64,000 nucleotides of DNA from Icerya purchasi (Eukaryota > Arthropoda > Insecta > Hemiptera > Monophlebidae). The stretch's first letter is position 1, and each line of letters starts with the position of its first letter. Where the stretch lies: the NCBI GenBank assembly GCA_039619475.1, contig CM077115.1, forward strand, positions 299,523,756-299,587,755. Reading direction: 5' to 3'. The notes beneath the pieces were generated by a model that searched no databases, was not told the DNA's origin, and saw only the letters and a list, made by a program, of their open reading frames with translations. Of this stretch, positions 36,480-48,240 are shown piece after piece. The translations under genes were made by a program, and so were the position numbers.

Positions 36480-36830
36480 TGAGTCTATGACGGTTTGCAA
36501 TGGATAGACTTAGAGACTCAGATCCTTACACGATCAGAGATAGCCGACAGAAATGAATCGAGAGCTAGAATAACAGACGGAGAAGGAACGGAGAGAATGA
36601 ATGAAGCACAGTATGGGGCGGGAATACCGGTTTGTAAGAGGAAGGAATAAAAAGAAGCTTTTTCGGTTGATAATTACGAACAACCAAACATTATATGATC
36701 GGAATCACAAATAAATTAATTGCTGGGAGGGTGCAATGGATAATAATGGGAGAAGGCACGAGAGAATAACAGAATAGCGAAGAAGGGAGCAAACTATGCC
36801 CAAAACGAAGTTATCATCTCATTCACTTAT
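36480..36830 (-). pseudogene. Family B LINE fragment in the TMTC intron
   Basis: Read on the - strand, the segment gives FICDSDHIMF, then TGIPAPYCASFILSVPSPSV and SFLSAISDRVRI. This is the zinc-knuckle and C-terminal tail of family B ORF2 (the master copy has CICDSNHILFEC and LGLPTPFNATYILSFP). No poly-A tail is visible, so the 3' UTR is lost or too worn. Confidence 0.7.
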
Positions 36831-37748
36831 TATCGACCTATCATCACTATTTTTATATTACGTTCAATTGTGAGAGCTCATACGTTCTTTTTTTTTTCTT
36901 TTTTTTTCTACGATGCAGTGTAAAAATAACAGTGAAACCGGATCATTTATTAATCTCAGGAGATAAACTTGCAGAATTAATCAATCACTCGGAAGATGAT
37001 AATCTATTTTTTCCATAGTCAATTATCCCCGTTCAGATAGGACATTTACTAATTTAAATAAATTGTAATAAAAAACTATTCACTGAGTACAATAAAAATT
37101 CCGTTTAAATTAAAAAGTTAACAATGCTGATTTCGAACGTTAAGATGACAGAACTCATCTGTTAATATTATAATTATTAGTGAACAACAAATTTTTTTGT
37201 AACATGCTTTTTCGTCATCCCGTAAACAAATTCGGCTATTTTCGATAATACTTTTATAATTCACTGATATTTGAATAAACAAAAACATAGTTAATTATTA
37301 TACACGTTACTTGTTTGAATTTTTGGTATATCGAGAGACGAACTCGTTCTTACATGTATATAACTTACTGTTTAAATGAATTATAAGAGTAATAAATTGT
37401 TATAAAACTAAGTTTTATAACTTATTTAATACCGTCGCAATATACTGTTGTATAATTCTTTTTTCCTTTTGAACGCGTGAAACTTTTATTAGAAAAAAAA
37501 AAAAAAAATAGATAAATAAATTTTTAGTAATTTTTCTTTTTTCTAAAAAAAGAAAAAAAAAATATATATACAAAAATAAATAACTAACGTATATACTTTT
37601 TTTTAAAACACAATTTTTAATTATTTTCCAAAAGCAATAAAAAAGTAGCGGTATTTTTTTGCGTTTTGTACGCGTGCATGGAACACTTCAAAAGTATATA
37701 ATCACAGAAAATTGTATGAAACACACTTTTGCTTTCGTATGTGCGTAG
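36831..37748. other. AT-rich end of the TMTC intron
   Basis: Homopolymer A and T runs dominate 37480-37600. The intron ends with the acceptor tttcgtatgtgcgtag at 37748, whose polypyrimidine tract is weak. Confidence 0.5.
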
Positions 37749-37948
37749 AAAAATGAACAGAACTGAAGAAGCAATTTCTATGTTAATAACATGTCTGAGG
37801 CTGAATTCAAATTACGTCGGCGCTTACATACTGATTGCTAAATTGTGCGATGGGCAGCCGGCAGCTAAATTACTGAAACACGTCATCGATTTACAAGAAC
37901 ACAATCCACATTATTTCGCCTATTATGCTCAATGGTTACACAAGCGAC
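37749..37948 (+). CDS. TMTC-like gene, next internal exon (TPR repeats)
   Basis: A 200-nt exon with the acceptor gtgcgtag (ends 37748) and a strong donor gtaagt (from 37949). It starts with one base that completes the split codon from the exon at 30762 (ag + a = Arg), so the two exons join in frame: GQVY-R-KMNRTEEAISM. It encodes MNRTEEAISMLITCLRLNSN, then YVGAYILIAKLCDGQPAAKL, LKHVIDLQEHNPHYF and AYYAQWLHKR. The first half completes a TPR begun in the previous exon; the rest fits the following TPR of TMTC1/2-type proteins. The reading frame remains open through both splice sites by chance (37729-38091), so the flanking residues, including a (TA)n-encoded tail, are not protein. The exon ends one base into a codon. 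The following exon was not found before 64000. Confidence 0.87.
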
Positions 37949-40657
37949 GTAAGTACCACCGCCGTCAATACATGTATATTATATATATATATATATATTT
38001 ATGTGTGTATGTGTGCGTATATATATATATAAACACATATAAATTTTCACGCGTGCACACACACACGCACAGCGTAATGTTGTTTCTTTGAATTTGCTTT
38101 TTCGGTTTTCAAATTAACTTTGCAAGTAGCTCGCTTACTTTTATATACAAGACTACACCAACGTTTCGAATTCGGGCCGCTTTCTAATCTTACGAATTTA
38201 AAAAAAAAAAAAAAAAAGAAATGGATTACACAGTTTGCAATCATCAGTTTTGACGAAAAGACGAGAAAACGAAATTGCAATTTCAAAATTATGCAAGCGG
38301 TAATCGTAGTATAGAATTTCATAAGAACTTCGCTAAGCGGAAAGTTAATAACCTGAGGTGAGACGTCATCTGACAGGTTCAGACAACATCGATTACTAAA
38401 CTCAGAGTTCTCGTGCGAGAAAACGGAATTAATTTTCAATCCAATCATTGAGGAGGACAACTCTGTAGCAGAAATGAGTAAATAGTAATTGAATAAAGCC
38501 ATCGAGATCCGCGACAACCACTGCGTGCTTAGAATGATGGCACGAAATTCAGATGTAACGAGCGAATCCTTGTTCGAGAAAAAATTATGCCAATTCCATT
38601 CATTGTTGCAGATGATGACCTACTGTTGTGGCTAAATTCGTATCCTTATTCTTTTTCTTCTTCTTTCCAGTAAATTTCGGTCTATTCGTGCACTCTTGTT
38701 TTAGTAGTCATTAAAAACGTAGGTCTAAGAAATTGGGTACCAAAGAAATCTGGGAAAGTAAAGATGGATTTCAAGTAGAAAAAAAGAATTGGTCCTAATA
38801 TTCTCTTTAGTTCCATTAGGCTGAGTACAGTGCTTTGTTCGTTCCGGCAATTTGCCTATTACGATTACGGTTTATACACACATAAGGTGGTTGCAATGCG
38901 GATGGTGACGGTATAATCAGTAAATTCCTTTGGATCAATTATAATTCTATTTCAACTTCTTTTCTTTAATTTACTTATGTTTTAATTTCGTTAATTCACA
39001 TTTTACAGTTATTATTTACGTATACTTAGTCCATTTTTTTTCAGAATAGTCTTTAATTATTCACTTAGCACTTGGGTCACGACAAAAACGTTTATGTTTA
39101 ACAGGCATTTCATCGCACTGAAATATTTGTTGATTATTTGTTATAATAAATAAAAGCCCAATTGAAAATATAATTAGTACATGGAAATTAAAAGAAAAAA
39201 ATAATACTAATGATAAGCATGGAAATAAGTTATGATCAACTACTAGGGACTGTAAATATCGAATAATCCTTAAAAAAACTTCGTCATCATAAGCTGTAAA
39301 ATCAAAATATCGCTCAGACAGTTAATTTCTAAATAATTAATCAGCCGAGCTGATAAGGCTTCATTCACACAACAGAAATGTCGAATAACCGGATGAATGA
39401 TGCGTACTAACGTTTAATCTACGACCTACGAATACAGAAAAATCTGTTTCAGTAGTCCGTAAATGCAGTTCCGGATTGCGTTAGAAAATCTAGAGCACTG
39501 TTTTAGTTAGCTTGCAAATAATTGTGACCGAAACGTATCACAGTACTTCTAGATGGATACAACGACAACTCAATAAGAAAGGATATCTCAATAAATCCAA
39601 ATAGTTGAACAGAAGACACTTACTTCAGTATCGGCGGTGATGTAGTGCTGCGTTTGTACAGATTATAACAAAAATCACCTGATATTTAGGTCGTTTACGC
39701 ATTAGCCGGCGTTATAGTTTGAAGGTTGGCGCAGATTTAATTATTCTACACGTGGTTTGCGGTTCATCGGTAATCGTGACCAAAGTGTGGAACTCAGTTA
39801 ATGTTTGTATGTATGTATAAACAGAAATAATTATTTCGATATACGAAATAAGGAGAATACTCTGGAATGCGAGGTAACGGAGTCCCTTATTATAAATTTA
39901 AATGGTTTTGATTTAAATCAGTCCCAAATGATGTGTTTCGTAATAAGGTTGATTTATTTAAGTAAATGATTTGATAAAAACTTAATCATTTTCTTTGAAA
40001 TAAATACGTACTTTTTTCCCAAAAATTATGCAACTATACTCAAAACTTATCTAAGCAGCTCAGTTTAACTATAGCGGCGATATAAACTAACAAAATGGCG
40101 GATAATATCATTAGTAATGAATAAAATTAGTGATATTCGGAGTGAAAGTAGTAAAGTTTTGTTTCTACTGCTGGGCGGCGGGTTAGATTTTTATAAATTC
40201 GGTTCTTAAAGAATCAATGGTCACAAAGGAGGAAATGTTGTGCTGCAATAGAAAAATCCGTTCTAAAAGTAACATGGTTTAAGAAAATAAAATAATGTCG
40301 ACAAGGTCAAACTGCATCCAAGTTGAGAATGATTTAACATATACGTACTACATTTGACCCCAGGATCGATATATCGCTGTAAAAAAATTCGAGTGACACC
40401 GATAATGAATGAAAGCGATGTAAGGTGAGATACTTCTCTTGGGTGGGATACTGTTCTGGTCAATAGTTAAAGACAGTTTGATATCATACCTTAGTAATGC
40501 GCGAGTTATATTAAAACTCAGTTCTTTAAGCTTAGTTAAGAGGAAACTATCCGGAAACCTAAATACCGATCTTCCATAATTCTTACAGAAGAACGACGTG
40601 CAACTGACTACATCATTTTTAAATCTCTAATCAAATGTCACAATTGCAGTCATGCGA
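37949..40657. other. Downstream TMTC intron or flank, unidentified
   Basis: It opens with TA/TG microsatellite DNA (37977-38060) and an A-run at 38201-38217. A 156-codon frame on the - strand (38517-38047) runs through the microsatellite and A-run and has no motif, so I do not call it. No further exon or repeat was recognised. Confidence 0.4.
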
Positions 40658-41683
40658 ATAACTCTAATTATTGTAGTGATGATTGTATCATGTTACAAAA
40701 TGTGCAAAAAATCAAATTCTGTAGGGGTAACGATTGATAATACGGTAAGTTGGAAACAGCATATATTGGAACTAATAAAAAAGATCAGGCAATCTTTACC
40801 GGCGATTTTTAGGCCATTGTTACCTCCAAAAATTCTAAGACAATACTATAATGCTCTGATAACATCAAGGATATCTTACGCTACACAATCATGGGGAGGA
40901 GCAAAGAAATCTGAACATAAAAAAATAAATGCTATTCATAAAAAAAGCTTAAAACTCATAGTAAGAAAGGATTTATGACAAAGAAGGGGAAATCTTAATT
41001 GGTGGAAGGAAATGGAAGAATTACCGGCTAAACTAAGGTATTATTTATTTATTTTATATGATTATAAGCTGAATCCTCCCGACCTTAAGACTAGGAATAT
41101 AGTAAAGATAACTAGAGCTTCGTCAAAAATTACATATATGTATTAAGCCTAAAGGTATAAATAACTATATTGATAAAACAAAGGATGCTGTACTGATTGA
41201 CTTGTTAGGGAAAATTCCGACGGATATTATAAAAATAAAGAATAAAAAAAATTGCCTCCTAGAAATTAAAAATTGGCTGTTGAGCAACTACAATGATTGC
41301 AACTAAAAAAGGTGGAAGGAGTATGTGATAAGTGATTTTTTTTTTTTAATTTTTTTATCTTTTCTCAGTTATTTATATATATATATATATATATTTATTT
41401 TACATTTTTCTTGCATTGGGTTTCTATACAAATTGCTATTATGTTTTTGCCTTGTTTTGTTTAGATTTTGAATTATGCGTTATGCTGTTATTTTTAGTGG
41501 AAATTTATATTACGTTGGTTTTTACTTTGTTTTGTGACACATTTGTTAGTTAAGCGGTTAATTGTATATGATCGATTGTAACTTTATTACAAATAAACGT
41601 TGTAACTGTGATGAGAACCTACAGACGGGCACGGTTGCCTTGTGGGTTCTCCATATGTTATTTAATAAAAAAAAAAAAAAAAA
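40658..41683 (+). mobile_element. Family F LINE, 3' third with poly-A
   Basis: The frame 40652-40978 encodes an RT thumb: SVGVTIDNTVSWKQHI, then PAIFRPLLPPKILRQYYNAL and ISYATQSWGG, with a CR1/Jockey-like pattern. Decayed C-terminal coding continues to about 41300 (LNWWKEMEELPAKLRYYLF), followed by a 3' UTR and an A-run at 41667-41683. tcatgc occurs just before the start (40652-40657) and just after the tail (41684-41689), a plausible but short target duplication. The copy is 5'-truncated within RT. Confidence 0.75.
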
Positions 41684-43281
41684 TCATGCAAAAACATTAC
41701 GCAAAAATGTTTCGTGATTTTTCATATTTTACGTAAAAAAAGTCATTAATGTATCTCTATGTACTATAACTCAGTCGTTGAAATATCGCCGGGGAGGGGG
41801 GAAGGCCCCTGGATTTCCCATACTAGTTAATTGGTAAGTTGTTTCTGTTGAAACAGGTTAGTCTTAATTTTTTTCAAATCGGTAATGGTCAGTAGTCGCT
41901 GGCCTGAAAGTTATTTACAAATACGCTATTATGGTAGTGATGAAATATGTCAGATAACAACGTTACAAAAGAACATTATAAGGATATTATAAAATAATAG
42001 CAGGGCTATCGCAACTGCTCTTATCACATAACCTCGGACGGCATAATAACCTAAAGTATTAATATGTGTACACATATTACAGGGAAATATAAAACCAATT
42101 CTACCGAACAGCTGATATAAAACAAACACCGACCGCAACTAATAGCTAATAGTGAAAGCTGCAATCAAAGGAAGCAAAAGCGATACTGAAATTTACGAGC
42201 TGAACAACTTTCGTGACTTTAGTACACGGACAATGACGGTGTACGTCCCTATCGCGGAGTATTTATTTAATTACAACGTAAAAGCAAATTCTGGAAAAAA
42301 TAAATCAAAATCACGAAGGATTTTCATTGTGCCACAGTGAAGACCATTGACCTAAACCCCATTATATCACTAATAATGATCACTAAACTAGTAACGCGCT
42401 CGTCTAAGTCGGTCGTCATGCCAATTTCGAACACAACAGACGTTTCATACTCTAAGCATTTCTAATAACTGTCCATCGATGTATTTTCACCAATATAATA
42501 CTAACTGATATTACGAATAATTCTTTTAAAACTACCTTGCTGAACATTTAATTTAAGATAAATATTTAAAAAAAAAAAAAAATTAACCGATTTTTTTTTT
42601 GCTACATCGAAGTGTGAAATCAAATACAATCTTTTTATCGCGTCTAGATTTGGGGTAGCATTAATAAAAACCAAAAATAATTTTCTCCCACTTCGTCGAA
42701 GTTACGATGAAGATGTACTTTCGATGTGGAAATGTTAAGCATACCAATGTTCTGTTAAAGTATAAAACTTTTTTTTCTTTTATCGATGTGCTTCAAAAAA
42801 ATTTGTGTTTCCTAATTTTATTTTCTATTATTTTACTATTTATACTCTTGAGTGTAATTTGAAAAACACTTTTTCTATTGTACTTTACCAGTACGAATAC
42901 ACTCCTTGAATTTTAATCATTCTTTTTAATACTTGCTCGAACCCGAAAATAATTCAGCTGACCATTATTCTATTTTACTCCCTCGTTAAGTTTCGAAAGA
43001 TTGAGAGATAAGATAGTTTTGAAGGAGGTCGCTGAGGGGCTTTCCTTAAACAAATTCATCATCCAATGTGGCCAATACGGGGGGATAAATGAAAAAATAA
43101 TATTAAAAAACAAAAAAAAAAAAGTAAAACGGAAATAAAATGACCCGAAGCTGAGAGAAAATAAGTATCGTTTTAAATTAGCGAAAATTAAATAATTTCA
43201 CACAAACGAATAATATTAGAGATCGGAACAGACGTTTAGAAGATAAAATTAACTATTAACTGAAAGACAACAATCTCACTG
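41684..43281. other. Unidentified AT-rich DNA
   Basis: Poly-A and poly-T runs near 42570-42600 and 43110 are present, but no gene, hairpin or recognised repeat. Confidence 0.45.
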
Positions 43282-43986
43282 AACACACTGATAATAATTT
43301 TTTTTTTTTTTTTGTCCCCAATTCGTAATACGATGGGGTAAATATATTTAGAAAATTTATATAAATAACAGGTCTGTCCTGAGCCCTTCCATTTAATTTT
43401 ATGGAACCCTGACAGACTGTTTTACAATGTTAATAATAATTAGTATACTTAAATTTAATATTAATACAGAGGTGTACATGTACTTTACGGTGATTTATTT
43501 CGGCTATCGTAAAACTATTGAATATTGTAAATAGCTTAGTTACTAACTGATCAGGGCTAATATTGCTAAAATCTGTATTACTAACAGCCGGAAAAGATAT
43601 GCTTAATATTATCGGGAAAGTTACACGTTACACAGTTATTTGAGTGTGCAATTTTATGTTTATGTAAATAATCTTTAAATAGACCGCGTCCAGTACGAAA
43701 TTGTAGATTAAAAAAAATTTGGCATAAAAACTTTATTATGTAGTCTATCATCTATGGTTGGAAATATTTTTTTAGCTATACCGTTATTATATTGGTCCCA
43801 GTGCGCCTGAAATTTATTATTATAATACTTATCTAATACATAAGTGTTTAAATTGTTTAAGCGTTAACGAGGTTTGTTCGTGTATAAAGGTTGACGATAC
43901 TGTACGTTATGAAATTCATGATTTTTAATATTATTTTTTATTAAAAATATGTTAATATGTTTCTGTATTTCGTAAGTTAATGGGGT

Positions 43987-46383
43987 TTAATACCTGCAAT
44001 GACAGCGCTTGCCATGTAGCTGGTAGCTATAAGCTTTAATCATTTTTATTGCAATAGTTCTCTGAAAACTATTTAATATATTTTGAAATCGTTTAACTTT
44101 TAAAATGTCTATATATATTACACTACCATAAAGTATGTTAGGCAATATTACGCTTTTATATAAGGTTAGTCCCTTTTTGTAATTTAATCGGTTATTATTA
44201 TTATATAATTTGTTAAATATAATTAAAAATGTATTTATTTTTTTAGTGATATAGTGAAAATGATTATAAAATTTTAAGTTATTGTCTGTTATTATACCTA
44301 AGTATTTGGTTTGACTAACCATACTAATATTTAATCCGTATTGGAGCCTAAATTTAATCTTTTATCCTTTAAGTTTTTGTTAAACAACATGTAAATTGAC
44401 TTAGATTCGTTAATATTTATAATTAAATTGTTCTAACCATTTCTCGATTTCTGTATAAACCTGGTAAACTTTATTTTCCAATACATTTTCATTCTTATCG
44501 GCTATTACTATTGCAATATCATCTACGAAAGTGAAAATGTTTACATTAGTGGGTAATCTAATGTTATACATTTGAGAGAAAACTATGTTCCACAAGTACA
44601 GTCCTAAAACAGACCCTTGCGGTACTCCCATAACGGTTTCTTGTTTTTTTGAATAATTACCGATTTGTAATACAGTGTACCGATTTTCGAAATATCGATT
44701 TACAATGTTCAACATGCCATTATGTAATCCTAGTTCCTTTAATAATGCAAGTAATCTATTTAAATCTAAACTGTCGAAAGCCTTTGTTATATCAAGAGTA
44801 AGTAAGCATGTACGGTAATTTTTATTTTTGTATATTCTTATTGTTTGTAAAATATTGTGAATAGCCAATTCAGACGATCTACCTGGTAATGCGCCATACT
44901 GGTTATCATTTATTATTCCGTTATTTTCTACAAATTCTTTTAATTTATGAAGAATACATTTTTCATAAATTTTACTGAAATTAGATAACAAAGATATAGC
45001 TCTATATGAAGTAGACGAGTTTGGATTTTTATTAATTTTAGGTATTATAACTGTTTTACTTAATTTCCATTCTTGAGGATAATAACTATATTTAAATAGT
45101 ACGTTAATAACTTTCGGTATTACATCTGGTAACAAATTATGAAATCTTTTAATAAATCCATTTGATATTCCATCAAGTCCTGCTGACACTTTATTTTTAA
45201 GTTGTTTAATAATTACGTTATCTTCTTCTTTAGTAATCGATATGGTTACGTTAGGTTCATGTACTTCTGCTTTAAATGGTTTTACGTTAAGGTATAACTT
45301 TGACATCAATAAGTCGACTTTATCCTTTTCTGTACATGCATAATTATCTAATGTTGGTATATTAATACTTTTTTTTTATTAGTTAATATTCTGTATTTTA
45401 ATCCAAAGACATTTTTGTCTTCCAGTAATTTTTTCCAGGCTTTCAACTTAGCGTTTTTAATCATAAACTTATATTCCTTAAAATTTACTTTATAATTATT
45501 GTAATGGTTATGTTTTACATGTGTATTTTTACAGTTTCGATACTTTTTCTATAAATTATTTACCAGTAATTTCTTTATTTGTAATTCAGTATTCCACCAA
45601 TAGACAGTTGACCGGATGGTGGAATATGAACTATTTAGAACTGTGTTGACATAGTCTTGAAAACTATTCAACCAACTTTTAATTTGTTGTATATCATTGC
45701 AGATAACATGTACATCAATCATATAACTGTATTTTCTTAAGTTAACTGCTAACTTATTGTAGTTAATAACTTTAATAACACTTTCTTCTGTCTTGCCCGC
45801 AATCGAAATTACGTTAAAAGTAATATAAAAATGATCACTGGCATTTAATTCGTGACTAACTTCCCAATTTTGAACTCGATTTATTAAATTTCTAGTTACC
45901 AAAGTTAAGTCTATTACACTTTTTTGCTTGCTTCTCTTAAAAGTATATTTGTTTTTGATATTTAAAATATGTAAGTCATGTAATTCTATTATATTTAATA
46001 ATTTCTTTCCTCTCGTATTATTCACTGTATCCCATAGTAAATTTCGAGAATTTATTATTCTTTAAATACATATCGATAAACTGAAAATATTGAGTAGATA
46101 CGCCATTTGGCGGTATGTACGTTAAAATAAAAGTAATATCCTCAATTTCAACAATAATAATGTTAAAATTGTTATGTATAAATTTAGTTTTTAAAGGTAT
46201 TCCTAATCGATAGATTATCATAAGCTTGTTGTGTGCTATGTTCTTAAAATTTTTGGGTACATAATTACTTCTACACTTATCACAAATAAATATAATATCT
46301 ATATTTTTAGTTATCACTTTTGTTAGTAAAATATCTCTAGCTACGCTAGAGTGATTTTCATTGTACTGTAAGATCTTGACCAT
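43987..46383 (-). pseudogene. Family A ORF2: endonuclease and reverse transcriptase, frameshifted
   Basis: ORF2 starts at 46383 (MVKILQYNENHSS), about 100 bp after the ORF1 stop. The first frame (46383-46018) holds the endonuclease N-terminus, with TYIPPNG near residue 90. A second frame (46025-45549) holds SVIDLTLVT and NASDHFYITF, the last endonuclease motifs. The RT lies in 45309-44410, with LDITKAFDSLD at about 173-183 of that frame, GVPQGSVLG at 228-236 and the active-site FVDD at 261-264. A last frame (44322-43987) reads GMVSQTKYLGII and continues to the thumb. At least three frameshifts and a stop separate these. One shift (around 45375) lies in an A-run. The RT catalytic aspartates are intact despite the breaks. 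Confidence 0.88.
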
Positions 46384-46487
46384 TGCTTACAATATGAGGT
46401 CTAATTAGGGAATACATTTATTATAAAAATATATGGAAATACTGGTATTATTAATAATATATATTTCTTAATTTCGTATATAGAAAT

Positions 46488-46766
46488 TTATTCTTCAGTT
46501 TCAGAATCACTGTCATGTGACTCGTCAGTTGATTTATTGAGGTTTTTTAGTAGTCTTTTAAATCGACCTTTCATTTCTCTATTCTGCAACAATCCGTAGT
46601 TTTCCGCTAACATTCTTTTTAATCCTTCGATGTCATCTGTGAAAGTTTGTATGATATCTAATGGTTCATGTCGGCCTTTAACCATATCCATTAGAATAGT
46701 GAAATTAGTGAAGAATAATGGGTAATTTTTTTGTTCTGTTATATTTTCGGCTATTGGTGTTAACAT
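46488..46766 (-). pseudogene. Family A ORF1, C-terminal part in a shifted frame
   Basis: A 92-codon frame (MLTPIAENITEQKNY ... SDSETEE) follows the main ORF1 frame. In-frame sequence extends upstream of its methionine to the A10 tract at about 46788-46797, where the main frame ends. A one-base change in that tract would join the two into one protein of about 490 residues. It has an acidic, Ser/Glu-rich end. Confidence 0.75.
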
Positions 46767-46782
46767 CTCTTTTGTTGACAGT

Positions 46783-47952
46783 TTAATTTTTTTTTTGAAT
46801 TTTATGTGATTCTTTTTCCTTATTCGTGTTTGTTTTGTTGGTGTTTGATAAACTAGTTTCGGTATTACTTTGTTCAGAAGGTTTATTTTGCATGTCTGTG
46901 AAAGTAAACTCCGTTGTAGTTTGTGGTTCTGGTGTTACGGGATGTACTCGTTTAGCGACTGTTTGTTGTTGCTCACTTTTTTCCTTTGATACAGGAGTTT
47001 TGGAAGTATTTAATTTAACATGAGGTTTAAACAGTTTGCTAGGATTTTGTATCGCCGGTTCGTCCTCTACCATTTTGTTCTCTTTCTCATTTTGTTGGCT
47101 AGTAGCCGGGTTGCCAGTCTGATCCTTTTTCTGGTTTGTAAGTTTTGCCTGTTCTATTTTTGGACAAGTAGTTTCGTTGTGTGAGTGAGTTTTACAAGCT
47201 TTACACCACTTTTCTTCTGTTGTTATAAATATACGAAATTGTTCATCTTCATATTTGATGATCATTGATTCTGGTATAAGAAATTGGTTTATCTTATCAG
47301 ATGTTACATAAACTTGTCTACGGAAACTCAGGATATGTTTAAATTTTTCTTCAGTGAGGCCAGCTTTAATGAAAGTGATTGGGGAGGTTAGTTTCAGATT
47401 AATATTGGAAAGAGCTTGTTCAAGTATGTAGTTCGGAATATGTGGCGAAACATTAGACAGAACTATGCGCTTGGATGTGTTTATTAATTTACGCGTCTTA
47501 ATACTTATATTATTTATAGTAAGAGACGGGTGAGATAATATAAACTGATCAGCTACATTTCTGTTCGATAAATACATACATATACGGTTGTTCGATATAC
47601 GAGAGGAAAATAAAATCTTGTGTGGACCAACCTTGTTGCTAACGGCTTCTACGTAGTTTCTGAGCGGAATGTTATCAGCTGCATCGAGTATAATGGCTTG
47701 TTTTCGGTCTGGGAATTTTACAGATTCGGCCACTTTGTTATACGCTGGAGAAAATGCATTGTTTGCTGGTGTTGGTGGTGTAGTTTCTGCTGCCTTTGAC
47801 GAAATCGGTGTAGGTTTGGTTGCCGACGATGCGGTGATTAGTGAGGTTAGTTGTAAACTATTTTTTGTAGATCTTGTAATTCGTAAAGTGTTTGGAAGAA
47901 TCGGTGGGTCTTGCGACGGCGGTGGAGCTGTTACAGGACGATCGGGCGGCAT
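46783..47952 (-). CDS. Family A ORF1 (gag-like nucleic-acid-binding protein)
   Basis: A 389-codon frame starting MPPDRPVTAPPPSQ. Residues 1-80 are Pro/Ser/Thr-rich and probably disordered. Residues 85-245 form a compact domain (AIILDAADNIPLRNY ... YVTSDKINQFLIP) with the look of the RRM-like gag domain of LINEs. A CCHC zinc knuckle C-x2-C-x4-H-x4-C follows at 250-263 (CKACKTHSHNETTC), then a long Lys/Glu/Gln-rich tail. The protein should coat element RNA. It ends at 46783 directly after an A10 tract. The ATG at 47952 fits a short 5' UTR and is the only methionine upstream of the domain. Unlike ORF2, the main frame is unbroken. Confidence 0.87.
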   Translation of the reverse strand: MPPDRPVTAPPPSQDPPILPNTLRITRSTKNSLQLTSLITASSATKPTPISSKAAETTPPTPANNAFSPAYNKVAESVKFPDRKQAIILDAADNIPLRNYVEAVSNKVGPHKILFSSRISNNRICMYLSNRNVADQFILSHPSLTINNISIKTRKLINTSKRIVLSNVSPHIPNYILEQALSNINLKLTSPITFIKAGLTEEKFKHILSFRRQVYVTSDKINQFLIPESMIIKYEDEQFRIFITTEEKWCKACKTHSHNETTCPKIEQAKLTNQKKDQTGNPATSQQNEKENKMVEDEPAIQNPSKLFKPHVKLNTSKTPVSKEKSEQQQTVAKRVHPVTPEPQTTTEFTFTDMQNKPSEQSNTETSLSNTNKTNTNKEKESHKIQKKN

Positions 47953-48167
47953 AATGGCGGTGCCGTCCGTACACCTAATTTGTTTATATTATAACGATTT
48001 TAACGAAGCACGGGTTTACACGATCTTTTCCGTTCGACTTAAAACCATCTGCCAACACACTGATAATATTGAAAACAACTTACATATTGCGAACCAAACA
48101 ATTTTCATTGGCGATTAGTAAATTATTCTATTTGAACAATTAAAATTCGCCATTCTCATTATAAGAT

Positions 48168-48240
48168 ATCATCAGTCGCACAGTTGTTAGATAGTGCTGT
48201 TTCTTCCAGTTAGAACCTGGTTCGAATCTCGCTGCCACAC
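48168..48240 (+). other. tRNA-like sequence with box B
   Basis: cagttgttagatagtgctg resembles a box A, and ggttcgaatctc, 25-30 bases further on, is a good box B. The stems do not pair well, so this is not a functional tRNA gene. It may be the head of another tRNA-derived SINE or a tRNA pseudogene. It lies about 100 bp from the 5' end of the complete family A copy. Confidence 0.45.

Larger units (their letters stand above)
43297..48053 (-). mobile_element. Family A LINE, complete copy (4.76 kb)
   Basis: A full-length Jockey/CR1-like non-LTR retrotransposon in reverse orientation. Its order is a 5' UTR of about 100 bp (48053-47953), ORF1 in two frames (47952-46488), ORF2 (46383 to about 43987, broken), a 3' UTR of about 700 bp and a poly-A tail (T-run 43298-43312). 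It is bounded by a perfect 15-bp target duplication, aacacactgataata, at 43282-43296 and 48054-48068. No RNase H domain is visible, which argues against the I/R1 group. The 3' UTR is shared with the copy at 52788-53897, including accccatcgtattacgaatt just before the tail. Confidence 0.94.

Noticed and set aside
37729..38091. Treating the whole open frame as a 120-residue gene
   Set aside because: Consensus splice sites at 37748/37749 and 37948/37949, and similarity to TMTC proteins, limit the coding part to 37749-37948. The remainder translates a TA/TG microsatellite.
38047..38517. 156-codon - strand frame
   Set aside because: It runs through a microsatellite and a 17-bp A-run, contains a poly-Phe stretch and shows no motif.
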